Source: Hymenobacter lucidus
GTDB lineage: Bacteria; Bacteroidota; Bacteroidia; Cytophagales; Hymenobacteraceae
DNA: 64,000 nt
NCBI RefSeq assembly: GCF_020447265.1
Contig: NZ_JAJADR010000007.1
Span: 82,720-146,719, forward strand
Direction: 5' to 3'
Shown here: piece after piece, positions 32,702 to 41,164 of the stretch
Layout of the letters: every line of letters begins with the position of its first letter
How positions within the stretch are numbered: the first letter of the stretch is position 1
Position numbers and translations under genes: made by a program
Notes under the pieces: generated by a model
What the model saw: the letters and a program-made list of their open reading frames with translations, nothing else
Databases searched by the model: none
Told to the model about the DNA's origin: nothing

Positions 32702-33989
32702 TTGTAACAACTTCTACGTGAGTTGTGAGCGGGCTTTTCAACCCCGGCTGGAAGGCAAGCCGGTGGTAGTTCTCAGCAACAATGACGGCTGTATCGTGTC
32801 GCGTTCCGCCGAAGCCAAGGCCCTGGGCATTCGGATGGGAACCCCATACTTCCAGGCCCGGCCAGTGCTGGATCAGCACCAGGGCTACGCCTTTTCCTCG
32901 AACTATGCCTTGTATGGCGATATGTCGCGGCGTGTGATGGGCTACCTGGCCGAGGTGGCTCCCGAAGTAGAGGTGTATTCCGTGGATGAGGCTTTCCTCA
33001 ACCTTACGGGTATGGAGCAGTGGCAAGGCGACCTGGAAGCGTACGGCCGCCGCATTCAGGCCGGTATCAGGCAGTATGTGCACCTGCCCACCTGTGTTGG
33101 TATTGCGTCTACTAAAACCCTGGCCAAGCTGGCTAATCACGTCGTCAAGAAAAGCACCGCCCACCACGGAGTGCTGTGTCTGGATTCGCCGGAGCAGTGC
33201 CGCTGGGCCTTGGAACAGGTGGCCGCGGCAGACGTATGGGGAATCGGCCGCCAACAGGCGGCCAGGTTGCAAGCGCACGGTATTACAACGGCTGCCGAGC
33301 TGGCCGAGGTGTCGGAGGCGTGGGCCCGCCGCCATTTGGGCGGCGTAGTTGGGGCCCGCCTTGTGCGGGAGCTGCAAGGGCAGGCCTGCCTAGAGCTGAC
33401 TCCCAGCGACGATGCACTGCCCCAGCGGCATAGCATAGCCCACACCCGCAGCTTTGGTACGCCCCTGACGGCCTATCAGCCGCTGCTCGGTGCGGTAGCG
33501 GCATTTGCCACCCGTGCCGCGGAAAAGCTGCGCCGCCAGAATAGTGCCGTCAATATTCTCACAGTATTCCTGAGCAAAAACCGGCACGGGTCGGCGCCCG
33601 CCCCGCATACCACTTCTGCTACCCTGAATCTGCCCGCCGCCACGAGCGACACCGCCGAATTGATTCGATATGCCCGCACCGCTCTCAAAAGAATCTGGCA
33701 ACCGGGTAGCGCCTACAAGAAAGCCGGGGTGGTTTTTGCCGGATTGGAAACGGCCGGCGCGCAACAGCTCAACTTGTTTGAAGCGTCGGGTCAGACGGCG
33801 CAGCGCGTCAGGCTGATGGCCGAGCTCGACAGGCTTAACGCCCACTATGGGGCCGGCACTGTTGGGTTTGCCACGGCGCTGCCAGGAAAAGGCGAGAACT
33901 GGAGCGGAAAAAAAGACCTACGGACCCCGGCTTATACTACCTGCTTCAAGGAGCTCTGGTGCATCCACATGGACGGCGGCTTTCTGTAG
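32685..33989 (+). CDS. umuC: Y-family DNA polymerase V catalytic subunit UmuC
   Basis: UmuC is the catalytic subunit of the translesion polymerase V. The 434-residue protein has the palm residues Asp6 ('ALVDCNNFYVSCERAF') and Asp101-Glu102 ('YSVDEAFLNL') and the helix-hairpin-helix region 'CVGIASTKTLAKLANHV'. The little-finger domain follows, and near the C terminus is 'QLNLFEAS' (about 362), a likely beta-clamp-binding motif (QLNLF). All catalytic residues are intact. Overlap with umuD indicates coupled translation. A terminator is shared with the convergent tRNA-Phe. Confidence 0.96.
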   Translation: MFALVDCNNFYVSCERAFQPRLEGKPVVVLSNNDGCIVSRSAEAKALGIRMGTPYFQARPVLDQHQGYAFSSNYALYGDMSRRVMGYLAEVAPEVEVYSVDEAFLNLTGMEQWQGDLEAYGRRIQAGIRQYVHLPTCVGIASTKTLAKLANHVVKKSTAHHGVLCLDSPEQCRWALEQVAAADVWGIGRQQAARLQAHGITTAAELAEVSEAWARRHLGGVVGARLVRELQGQACLELTPSDDALPQRHSIAHTRSFGTPLTAYQPLLGAVAAFATRAAEKLRRQNSAVNILTVFLSKNRHGSAPAPHTTSATLNLPAATSDTAELIRYARTALKRIWQPGSAYKKAGVVFAGLETAGAQQLNLFEASGQTAQRVRLMAELDRLNAHYGAGTVGFATALPGKGENWSGKKDLRTPAYTTCFKELWCIHMDGGFL

Positions 33990-34054
33990 CCAAGGCGCCA
34001 GCCACGGCGCAACTCATGTCGGCCTGTGGGGCGGCAAGAGCGTAAAGCCACAAA

Positions 34055-34087
34055 AAAAGCCCTTCTGCGGGATGCAGAAGGGCTTTT
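34055..34087. terminator. Bidirectional terminator (umuC / tRNA-Phe)
   Basis: AAAAGCCCTTCTGC (34055-34068) pairs with GCAGAAGGGCTTTT (34074-34087) around a GGGAT loop, with A/T tracts on both sides. Confidence 0.85.
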
Positions 34088-34090
34088 CAG

Positions 34091-34163
<73 letters not shown>

Positions 34164-34280
34164 AGCTCGTGGCCCCCGCTGGCCGGTTATTGCCGTTGGG
34201 GAGCACAAAAGTAGTAAACCAAAACGAACCTGCAAGGCTCAGCGAAAAAAAACTTTCAGATAAAAAAGCCGTAATTTGTT

Positions 34281-35705
34281 ATGCATAACGAGTATATTTC
34301 GGCCCTAACCCCAAACCTACCCTTTCCCGTGCACTTCTCCATCCAAAACCTCCTCTTCTTGCTCGTCGCGGCGGCAGGCTTCGGCCTGTTTGCGTGGCAG
34401 GTGCGCAAGGTCCGGGCTAATATCCTCGTCGGGCGCGACCGGGATATGTCGGGCAACGTCAGTGAGCGACTCAACAAGACTCTGCTGGTGGCATTTGGCC
34501 AGCAGAAGATGTTTAAGCGCATTACGCCCGCTTTGCTGCACATGATAGTGTACGTGGGCTTCATCGTTATCAACGTCGAGGTCATCGAAATAATGATTGA
34601 CGGCCTGTTTGGCACGCACCGCGCCCTGAGTTTTCTGGGGCCGCTCTACAGCTTGCTGGTCGGCACCAATGAGGTATTGGGTGCCCTGGTAATTGTGGCG
34701 GTGGCGGCCTTCTGGTGGCGGCGCAACGTGGGCGGCGTACGCCGCTTTACGGGGCCAGAGTTGCGGATGTGGCCCAAGATGGACGCCAACATCATTCTCT
34801 ACGTCGAGGTGATTCTGATGATTGCGCTCTTCACGATGAATGCCGCCGACCTGAAGCTACATGGCCCTGAGCTACCGGGTGCTTTCCCTATTAGCTCTCT
34901 GCTCACGGGCCTATTGCCAAGCAGCCCGGAAGCTCTGCACGTACTGGAGCGCGTAGGCTGGTGGGCGCATATTGTGGGCATTCTGTGCTTTCTGAACTAC
35001 CTGCCCAGCTCCAAGCACTTCCACATCATCATGGCGTTTCCGAACGTGTACTACTCCCGCTTGGTACCGCAGGGGCAGTTTTCGAACGTGGACAGCATCA
35101 CCCACGAGGTGAAGGCCATGATGGACCCGTCTTACGTGGTGCCGGCCCCGGCTACCAATCCCGATGGCTCGGCCATGGCACCCACGCCATTCGGGGCCAA
35201 GGACGTGGATGATCTGGCCTGGACGAACCTGCTGAACGCGTATTCCTGCACCGAGTGTGGCCGCTGCACCTCCGTATGCCCCGCCAACCTGACCGGTAAG
35301 CTGCTCTCGCCCCGCAAAATCATCATGGATACCCGCGACCGGGTGGAAGAGAAGTACAACTCACCGCTGATTTTTCAGCCCAACCTCTACGGCTCCGAAG
35401 CCAAGCACGCCGAGCAGGAAGTGCTCGACAAGGAAACTCACACGCTGCTGCGCGGCTACGTAACGCCCGAGGAGCTATGGGCCTGCACTACTTGCAATGC
35501 CTGTGTAGAGGCCTGCCCCGTGAACATCAATCCGTTGGAAAGCATTATAGAAATGCGCCGCTTCCTGGTGCTGGAAGAGTCGGCCGCGCCCAACTCGCTG
35601 AACGTGATGTTCTCCAACATCGAAAACAACGGTGCGCCGTGGGCCTTCTCACCGTCGGACCGCTTCAACTGGGCCGACGAGCTGTTCGTGGCCGAGAAAG
35701 CATAA
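34281..35705 (+). CDS. Membrane-bound Fe-S oxidoreductase subunit (HdrED/DsrMK-like)
   Basis: The 474-residue protein combines about five or six N-terminal transmembrane helices (about 20-240) with a soluble ferredoxin-like domain. That domain has two 4Fe-4S motifs, CTECGRCTSVCP (about 323) and CTTCNACVEACP (about 400). The fusion of a haem-b-type membrane module with HdrC-like clusters resembles the HdrE/DsrM plus DsrK layout. It could exchange electrons between quinone and a soluble partner. The partner is probably the CCG-domain protein encoded 108 bp downstream in the same direction. A family B inverted repeat fills the space between them. The true donor and acceptor are unknown. Confidence 0.9.
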   Translation: MHNEYISALTPNLPFPVHFSIQNLLFLLVAAAGFGLFAWQVRKVRANILVGRDRDMSGNVSERLNKTLLVAFGQQKMFKRITPALLHMIVYVGFIVINVEVIEIMIDGLFGTHRALSFLGPLYSLLVGTNEVLGALVIVAVAAFWWRRNVGGVRRFTGPELRMWPKMDANIILYVEVILMIALFTMNAADLKLHGPELPGAFPISSLLTGLLPSSPEALHVLERVGWWAHIVGILCFLNYLPSSKHFHIIMAFPNVYYSRLVPQGQFSNVDSITHEVKAMMDPSYVVPAPATNPDGSAMAPTPFGAKDVDDLAWTNLLNAYSCTECGRCTSVCPANLTGKLLSPRKIIMDTRDRVEEKYNSPLIFQPNLYGSEAKHAEQEVLDKETHTLLRGYVTPEELWACTTCNACVEACPVNINPLESIIEMRRFLVLEESAAPNSLNVMFSNIENNGAPWAFSPSDRFNWADELFVAEKA

Positions 35706-35710
35706 AGTGA

Positions 35711-35804
35711 GTTGTCAGTTGCTGGTTGTCAGTTGTCAGGAAACAGGCAATGAGAACCGGCTGCTGACGGCTTCCCTGACAACTAAAAACTGACAACTGT
35801 CAAC
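35711..35804. repeat. Intergenic inverted repeat, family B copy 1
   Basis: The left arm (35711-35742) is built from GTTGTCAG-type heptads and the right arm (35772-35804) carries CTGACAACT...CTGACAACTG. It occupies almost the full 108-bp gap between the two Fe-S genes. A close relative is at 42931-43028, and a divergent one at 53613-53707. Confidence 0.83.
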
Positions 35805-35813
35805 AAAGAATAT

Positions 35814-36716
35814 ATGGCTGAGCAACTTGCCAAACGCCCCATCAACGTTCCTCTCATGTCCAATCTGGCGGCGGCCGGGGAGGAGCCCGAAATTCTGTTC
35901 TGGGTGGGCTGCGCCGGGGCTTTCGACGACCGGTACAAGCGCGTAACTCGGGCTTTCGTCCGGATTCTGGAGCACGCCAATGTAAAGTACGCCGTGCTGG
36001 GCATGGAAGAGACCTGCACCGGCGACCCGGCTAAGCGCGCTGGTAACGAGTTCCTGTTTCAGATGCAGGCCGTGCAGAACATTACCACCTTCGAGGGCTA
36101 CGGCATCAAGAAGATTGTAACGGCCTGCCCGCACTGTTTCAACACGATTAAAAACGAGTATCCGGCCCTGGGCGGCAACTACGAGGTCATTCACCACAGC
36201 ACCTTCCTGCAGCAGCTCATCAACGAAGGCCGGGTGGGCGTGGCCGGTGGCGGCGAGTTCAAGGGCCAGCGCATCACCTTCCACGATTCCTGCTACCTAG
36301 GCCGGGCCAACAACATCTACGAGGCCCCGCGCGAGGTGCTGGCCGTGCTGGATGCCGACTTGGTAGAAATGAAGCGCAGCAAGGCCAACGGTCTGTGCTG
36401 CGGCGCAGGTGGCGCCCAGATGTGGAAGGAGCCCGAGCCTGGTAAGAAAGACATCAACGTGGAGCGTACCGAGGAAGCCCTGGCTGCCCTGGATGGCAAC
36501 GCTGCCGCGCTGGCTAACCTCTACGGCGTGGAAAGCGGCAACGCCGGCGCCACGCCTGCCCCGCGCAACAGCCAGCAAGGCAGCATCATTGCCGTATCGT
36601 GCCCCTTTTGCATGACCATGATGAGCGACGGAGTGAAGAACAAGGAGCGCGAAAATAACGTGCAGGTCTTCGACATTGCTGAGCTTATTGCCACAGCCGA
36701 AGGCCTGAACGCCTAA
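35814..36716 (+). CDS. CCG-domain Fe-S oxidoreductase
   Basis: The 300-residue soluble protein carries two Cys-rich CCG modules of the HdrB/LutA/GlpC type. The first lies near 'LFWVGCAGAFDD', 'EETCTGDPAKR' and 'ACPHCFN' (about 28-110). The second includes 'FHDSCYLGRANNIY' (about 157) and 'GLCCGAGGAQMW' (about 193). These domains typically hold a non-cubane or 4Fe-4S cluster at a disulphide- or hydroxyacid-redox site. With the membrane Fe-S protein upstream it probably forms a two-subunit complex comparable to HdrD split in two. No lactate or sulphur genes are nearby to name the substrate. Confidence 0.9.
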   Translation: MAEQLAKRPINVPLMSNLAAAGEEPEILFWVGCAGAFDDRYKRVTRAFVRILEHANVKYAVLGMEETCTGDPAKRAGNEFLFQMQAVQNITTFEGYGIKKIVTACPHCFNTIKNEYPALGGNYEVIHHSTFLQQLINEGRVGVAGGGEFKGQRITFHDSCYLGRANNIYEAPREVLAVLDADLVEMKRSKANGLCCGAGGAQMWKEPEPGKKDINVERTEEALAALDGNAAALANLYGVESGNAGATPAPRNSQQGSIIAVSCPFCMTMMSDGVKNKERENNVQVFDIAELIATAEGLNA

Positions 36717-36773
36717 CGCGGCCTAACGCTTTGTCCGTAAGCACAATTTGCGGCGGCGGAGAGCTGAATAAAC

Positions 36774-36803
36774 CTGCCCCGGCGGAACTTCCGACCGGGG
36801 CAG
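36774..36803 (+). terminator. Terminator after the Fe-S pair
   Basis: CTGCCCCGG (36774-36782) pairs with CCGGGGCAG (36795-36803), followed by TTTATGTTTG. The weak T run allows read-through. Confidence 0.6.
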
Positions 36804-36805
36804 TT

Positions 36806-36813
36806 TATGTTTG
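36806..36813 (+). promoter_or_regulatory. -7 box (TATGTTTG) in the terminator tail
   Basis: An exact TAnnTTTG octamer overlaps the T run of the preceding terminator, 95 bp before the next ATG. It may start the transcript of the small gene at 36909. Confidence 0.4.
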
Positions 36814-36908
36814 TAGGAGAAGAGTCCGATTCCAGGCTGCGCCGTTGCGGGACAGTGCCGGGCGGGCTCCAGGTTCCTTTTTTTCGTTTCTGGCTCAAGC
36901 TCCAACAT

Positions 36909-37394
36909 ATGTACGTTCCCTTCGCACAGCTCCCGGCTACGGCCCGGATCTGGATTTACCAAGCTAGCCGCCCCTTCACCGACGCCGAAATTGCCGCGGT
37001 AGAGCCCGAGCTGCAGCGCTTTGCGGCGGAGTGGACCAGCCACGGCCGCACACTGGAGGCATCGGCTGCTATTCTGCACCATCAGTTTCTGGTTGTCGGG
37101 CTGAATGAGGCTGTAGCCGACGCCAGTGGTTGCTCCATCGATGCGTCGGTGCGGTTTGTTCGGCTGGTAGAAGAGCAGCTAAATCTGCAGTTGCTGGAAA
37201 AGTCGCAGCTGGCGTTTCTCGTGGATGGTCAAGTGCAGCTCATCGACCGGCGGCAGTTGCGGGAAGTAATAGCCGCCGGGCAGCTAACGGCCGAGACGCC
37301 CTATTTCGACAACACCGTGGCCGAAAACGGTCGGCTTCGGCAGGCGTGGCCGGCGCCGGCCGCAACGACCTGGCTAGCAAAATATTTCGCCTAG
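36909..37394 (+). CDS. Conserved 161-residue cytoplasmic protein, no assigned function
   Basis: The protein starts MYVPFAQLPATARIWIYQAS and has an alpha/beta layout with a Trp-containing N terminus, 'FLVVGLNEAVADASGCSIDASVRFVRLVEE' (about 59-88), and a C-terminal strand region. Similar Bacteroidota proteins are sometimes labelled 'ABC transporter ATPase', but no Walker A, Walker B or signature motif is present, so that label is not supported. I see no catalytic motif. It is directly downstream of the Fe-S pair and may belong to the same functional cluster. The ATG at 36909 was chosen because upstream codons in this frame cross the terminator. Confidence 0.82.
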   Translation: MYVPFAQLPATARIWIYQASRPFTDAEIAAVEPELQRFAAEWTSHGRTLEASAAILHHQFLVVGLNEAVADASGCSIDASVRFVRLVEEQLNLQLLEKSQLAFLVDGQVQLIDRRQLREVIAAGQLTAETPYFDNTVAENGRLRQAWPAPAATTWLAKYFA

Positions 37395-37503
37395 CGGAAA
37401 ATGTTTTTTGCCGCTCAGTGGAATAATAGGTAAACTTAGTATAATTGCCAGGCTCAAGATGGCATAATGCCGAGCCGTGTACCATTTCACTCCACCTACA
37501 TCC

Positions 37504-39432
37504 ATGAGGAAATTACTGTTTGTGTGCGCCGCGGCAGGCTCGGCTGCTATGCTGAGCAGTTGTGCTACGACGGGCAGCATGAGCAAAGCTGATAAACGCT
37601 TCGCCCGTGGTGAATACGAAACTGCAATTGAATTATACAAAGCGGACGTCGCCAAAGGCAAGAACATTGCCATGGCCAATTTCCGCGTGGCGGAGTCGTA
37701 TAGACTCTCGAACCGCATTGAGCAGGCTGAGTCCTACTACAAGGCGGCAGTGGATGGCGGAGTGAAAAACCCGGACGCGGCTTTCTACTACGGGCTGGCA
37801 TTGAAAGCCAACGGCAAATTCGACGAGGCTGCTACCCAGTTTGATGCTTACACCCAGAACGGCACCAACCGGACGCTGGCAGCCCGGGCCGAAATGGAAG
37901 CCAAAAACTCCCGCCTCGGCACCCAGATAGTGGCCATGCGCACCAACAACGAGGTGATGCCGCTCGACCAGATTAATACGCCCTCAGCCGAGTTTAGTGC
38001 AACCATGATGCCGACGACCAAGGAATTGGTATTTGCTTCGGGGCGCGAAGGCAAGAAATACGCCGGCAACGGGGAAGGCTTCAACGACCTGTTTGCCATC
38101 AAATTTGACGACGAGGCCAAGATGAGCGGCGGTACGGTGCGCAAGCTGGAGCCGGCCTTCAACACCGAGGACATGCACGAGGCCAGTGCTACTTACTCGC
38201 CCGATGGTAAGATGGTGGTGTTTGCCCGCTCCAACAACGGCTCGAAGAAAGGCTACCTCAGCGTTGACTTGTGGTCGTCGTTCTTCAAAAACGGCGTTTG
38301 GGAAGAGCCCAAGTTGATTAACATCAATGACCGGACGGCCGACGACTTCTCGCCGGTATTCTCGCCCGATGGGCAGACACTGTATTTCGCCTCGGGCCGC
38401 AAAGGCGGCTCGGGTGGCAACGATATCTACAAAGCCACGCTGGGCGCCAATGGCCGCTTCACACCGGCCGAAAACCTGGGTCCGGAAGTAAACACGGCCG
38501 GCAATGAGAACTTCCCCGCCGTGGCCCCCGATGGCACGCTGTACTTCTCTTCCGACGGGCATCCCGGCCTGGGCAAGCTCGACATCTTCGTGCTCAACAA
38601 GGGCAAGGTAGAAAACCTGGGCGCCCCCATTAACAGCAACAGCGACGACTTTGCGCCCTTCTTTACGGGCAAGGATATGGGCGTTTTCGCTTCTAACCGC
38701 TCGGGCGGCAAAGGCAGCGACGACCTATACATGTTCCGCAAAAAGCCGCTCAAGCTCGTTACCTTCTACGCCGACGGTACCCTAGTGGAGCGCAACGACA
38801 AAACCGGCGAAACCCTGCCCGTAGCCAACGAAACGGTAGCCGTATTCGACAGCAAAGGCCAGAAGTTGCAGGAAGTGACTTCGGGAGCTGATGGTAAGTT
38901 CACGGTGAAGCTTGACTCGGCCGCTGCCAGCTATTCGCTTATTGCCGACCGCGCCGGCTATTTCTCGGCCCGCAATGGTGTGAGCACCGTAGGCCGTAAG
39001 CCGAGCCAGGCCGAGCTGACTAGCGAAATGACCGACATCAAGGTGCCTGTGACGCTCACGCTGACCAAAATCGTAAAGAACAAGGCCATTGTGGTCGACA
39101 ATATCTTCTACGATTACAACAAGTGGGACATTCGGACGGATGCTGCTACCGAGCTGGACAAGCTGGTACAGACGCTGAACGACAATCCCAAAATTACCAT
39201 TGAGCTTAGCTCGCACACCGACTCCCGCGGTAAGGATGCTTACAACCAGACTCTGTCGCAGAAGCGCGCGCAGTCGGCTGTCGACTACATCATCTCGAAA
39301 GGTGTGGATAAGAGCCGGATTACGGCCAAGGGCTACGGCGAAACCCGCCCGGTGCTGAAAAATGCCAAGACTGAGGAGGACTACCAGCGCAACCGTCGCA
39401 CGGAGTTCAAGGTGACGAAAATCTCCGAATAG
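37504..39432 (+). CDS. OmpA-family lipoprotein with TPR and beta-propeller (PorE-like)
   Basis: The 642-residue lipoprotein (signal 'AAMLSSC', lipid Cys near residue 20) contains, in order, TPR-like repeats (about 25-130), a PD40/WD40-like beta-propeller (about 150-420, 'SATYSPDGKMVVFA', 'SPVFSPDGQTLYFASGRKGG', 'PAVAPDGTLYFSSDG'), a carboxypeptidase-regulatory-like domain (about 430-510) and a C-terminal OmpA peptidoglycan-binding domain (about 530-640, 'IELSSHTDSRGKDAYNQTLS'). This four-part order matches PorE of the type IX secretion system of Porphyromonas. Several Bacteroidota OmpA lipoproteins share the layout, so PorE is a candidate rather than a certainty. The ATG at 37504 gives a proper lipoprotein signal. 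Confidence 0.9.
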   Translation: MRKLLFVCAAAGSAAMLSSCATTGSMSKADKRFARGEYETAIELYKADVAKGKNIAMANFRVAESYRLSNRIEQAESYYKAAVDGGVKNPDAAFYYGLALKANGKFDEAATQFDAYTQNGTNRTLAARAEMEAKNSRLGTQIVAMRTNNEVMPLDQINTPSAEFSATMMPTTKELVFASGREGKKYAGNGEGFNDLFAIKFDDEAKMSGGTVRKLEPAFNTEDMHEASATYSPDGKMVVFARSNNGSKKGYLSVDLWSSFFKNGVWEEPKLININDRTADDFSPVFSPDGQTLYFASGRKGGSGGNDIYKATLGANGRFTPAENLGPEVNTAGNENFPAVAPDGTLYFSSDGHPGLGKLDIFVLNKGKVENLGAPINSNSDDFAPFFTGKDMGVFASNRSGGKGSDDLYMFRKKPLKLVTFYADGTLVERNDKTGETLPVANETVAVFDSKGQKLQEVTSGADGKFTVKLDSAAASYSLIADRAGYFSARNGVSTVGRKPSQAELTSEMTDIKVPVTLTLTKIVKNKAIVVDNIFYDYNKWDIRTDAATELDKLVQTLNDNPKITIELSSHTDSRGKDAYNQTLSQKRAQSAVDYIISKGVDKSRITAKGYGETRPVLKNAKTEEDYQRNRRTEFKVTKISE

Positions 39433-39449
39433 CGTCACTGATTTTACTT

Positions 39450-39493
39450 AACAAAAAAGGCCCTGTACAGCAATGTGCAGGGCCTTTTTTGTT
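39450..39493 (+). terminator. Terminator of the PorE-like gene
   Basis: A 20-bp stem (39450-39469 with 39474-39493, one mismatch) ends in TTTTTTG. Confidence 0.88.
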
Positions 39494-39643
39494 GGTAGCT
39501 GCTTGTCATTCAGTAGAATTTTTTAGCGAAAATAAGGATGAGCAACAATTCGGCCCCGAGCCAAGTTCCGGAACTGGCACAATCCTTGGCTTTAAGGAGA
39601 ATACGGAGGCGGACGGGCCGCTTGCCGGAAAGCTCTTGTTGCC

Positions 39644-40522
39644 ATGAAAAAGGCGCTACTCCTCTGCTTCGGCCTGCTCGTGTTGCTGGCCACCGACCTT
39701 AAGGCCGCTCCGGCCAATGTGAACTTTGCCTCGGAGCGTGGCATTCCCTTTCAACTCGTGTTTGATGGCCGGCCGCTGACGCGTGGCGGTGCCCGGCAGG
39801 TGCATATCGACCGGTTGGTACCAGGCTACCACTCGGCTGAGTTTTTCATTCCGACGCGCTATGGTCGCCCGATCAGCTACCGTACCCGCGTGTACCTCGA
39901 CCCCGGCCTGGAAACGAGCTACGTGCTGGTAACGCGCCAGGGCTACCCGCCGGTGCTGCGCAAAGTAGCCGCCGTGCCCCTGCGTGGCCCCCGCGGCGGT
40001 GGCTATTACCCAAACGGCGGCTACGACCCGCGCTACGATGACCGGGGAGGCCGCAACGACGGCTACTACGATGACTCGTATGGCAGCAACCAGGGTAATA
40101 GTGGCAACGGTGACTATGCCAACGGCAACGGTAACAATGGCGGCGGGTACACCAACGGCTCCGGTAGTACCAACGACCCATATGATTCCTATCCGCCGGC
40201 CGGGGGACAGTACCCCGGCGGCTCGGTGAGCAGCTACCGCACTATGCAGCCCCAGGATGTAGATGCGTTGGTAAGCAGCGTACGGAGTAAGTCGTTTGAC
40301 AGTAGCCGCTTGAGCGTGGCCAAGCAGGCCCTGGAGCAGTCCGTTATTCAAGCCGATGATCTGAAGCGGCTCCTGGGCACGATGGACTTTGAGAACTCCA
40401 AGGTGGAGCTGGCTAAGTTTGCCTATCCGCACGTAGCCGACCAGCAGAATTTCTACCGCGTTTACGACTCTTTTCAGTTCGAGTCCAACATCAAAGAGGT
40501 ACAGGACGCCACGAAACGCTAG
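39644..40522 (+). CDS. Secreted DUF4476 protein with Gly/Asn/Tyr-rich linker
   Basis: The 292-residue secreted protein has a signal peptide (cleavage near KAA-PA, residue 22) and an N-terminal beta domain (about 25-110, 'VHIDRLVPGYHSAEFFIPTR'). A low-complexity stretch rich in Gly, Asn, Tyr and Asp (about 118-200) follows, then a helical C-terminal DUF4476 domain (about 205-290, 'ALVSSVRSKSFDSSRLSVAKQALEQ'). DUF4476 occurs in many Bacteroidota envelope proteins but has no known activity. The gene is monocistronic and is followed by a strong bidirectional terminator shared with the convergent DUF4293 gene. Confidence 0.88.
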   Translation: MKKALLLCFGLLVLLATDLKAAPANVNFASERGIPFQLVFDGRPLTRGGARQVHIDRLVPGYHSAEFFIPTRYGRPISYRTRVYLDPGLETSYVLVTRQGYPPVLRKVAAVPLRGPRGGGYYPNGGYDPRYDDRGGRNDGYYDDSYGSNQGNSGNGDYANGNGNNGGGYTNGSGSTNDPYDSYPPAGGQYPGGSVSSYRTMQPQDVDALVSSVRSKSFDSSRLSVAKQALEQSVIQADDLKRLLGTMDFENSKVELAKFAYPHVADQQNFYRVYDSFQFESNIKEVQDATKR

Positions 40523-40535
40523 AGGTCAAGTTAAG

Positions 40536-40580
40536 GTCACAAAAAAGGCTCCTGCACTGTGCAGGAGCCTTTTTTGTGAC
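40536..40580. terminator. Bidirectional terminator
   Basis: A perfect 21-bp stem (40536-40556 with 40560-40580, CTG loop) with A6/T6 tracts inside it separates the convergent DUF4476 and DUF4293 genes. Confidence 0.9.
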
Positions 40581-40597
40581 AGGTTGGTAATAGCTGT

Positions 40598-41074
40598 CTA
40601 CCGGAGTCGGTCCATGGAGCGCACCAGTTGCTCGTCGCGGCGGATGAAGCGGTTGGCCAGCAGGTTGAGAAGTAGGGCCACGGTGGGCAGGTAAAAGCCG
40701 GCTTCGTAGGTACCAGGCATTTTTATGTTCAGCATTTTCTCGCCTATGCCCGAGTAGTAAAAGCAGGCCCCGAGAGTGGCGACAATCAGCACCAGATTCA
40801 GCATGCCGAGCTTGAGCTGCAGGAAACGGTTGCGGTACTGGGCTATTTCAAACAAGGCCACGGCGGCCGAAAGCAGCGCCAGCGCCGCAATGGCATAGGT
40901 ATGGGTGGGCACCGACATGCCGGCATCGGCGTGGGCGTAGGCGAGCGTGGTGGCCGTAAGCACCAACTCCTGGCCGCTGGCCGGGTCGAGCTTGCTCCAG
41001 ATGGGCACAAACACCACGCTGAGCATAGCCAAAGCCAGCAGGAAGAGAAACACGCTTTGGATTCTTTGTATCAT
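40598..41074 (-). CDS. DUF4293 family membrane protein
   Basis: The 158-residue protein begins MIQRIQSVFLFLLALAMLSV and has four transmembrane helices, as in DUF4293. The first helix is followed by a periplasmic loop 'PIWSKLDPASGQELVLTATT', and the last pair ends 'LLLNLLANRFIRRDEQLVRSMDRLR', a positively charged C terminus that is characteristic of the family. The function is unknown. The ATG at 41074 was chosen because the longer frame adds 17 residues of non-membrane sequence. A TACTTTTG box lies on the minus strand at 41130-41123. The gene is divergent from the thiolase gene. Confidence 0.9.
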   Translation of the reverse strand: MIQRIQSVFLFLLALAMLSVVFVPIWSKLDPASGQELVLTATTLAYAHADAGMSVPTHTYAIAALALLSAAVALFEIAQYRNRFLQLKLGMLNLVLIVATLGACFYYSGIGEKMLNIKMPGTYEAGFYLPTVALLLNLLANRFIRRDEQLVRSMDRLR

Positions 41075-41122
41075 CTTTGTAGTTGTAAAAATCTGGCCCG
41101 CGCCTACCGGTGCGCCGGTCGG

Positions 41123-41130
41123 CAAAAGTA
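41123..41130 (-). promoter_or_regulatory. -7 box (TACTTTTG) before the DUF4293 gene
   Basis: On the minus strand this exact TAnnTTTG octamer lies 48 bp upstream of the ATG at 41074. No TTTG was found at the expected -33 spacing. Confidence 0.5.
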
Positions 41131-41164
41131 GCCAACAACGACCGGAATAACCGCATTCAAGAAA

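Noticed and set aside
35711..35804. Possible CRISPR array (short repeated GTTGTCAG units)
   Set aside because: Units are about 7-8 bp with no regular spacers, they form one palindrome, and no cas gene is present.
36909..37394. 'ABC transporter ATPase' label
   Set aside because: No Walker A, Walker B or signature motif is present in the 161-residue protein.
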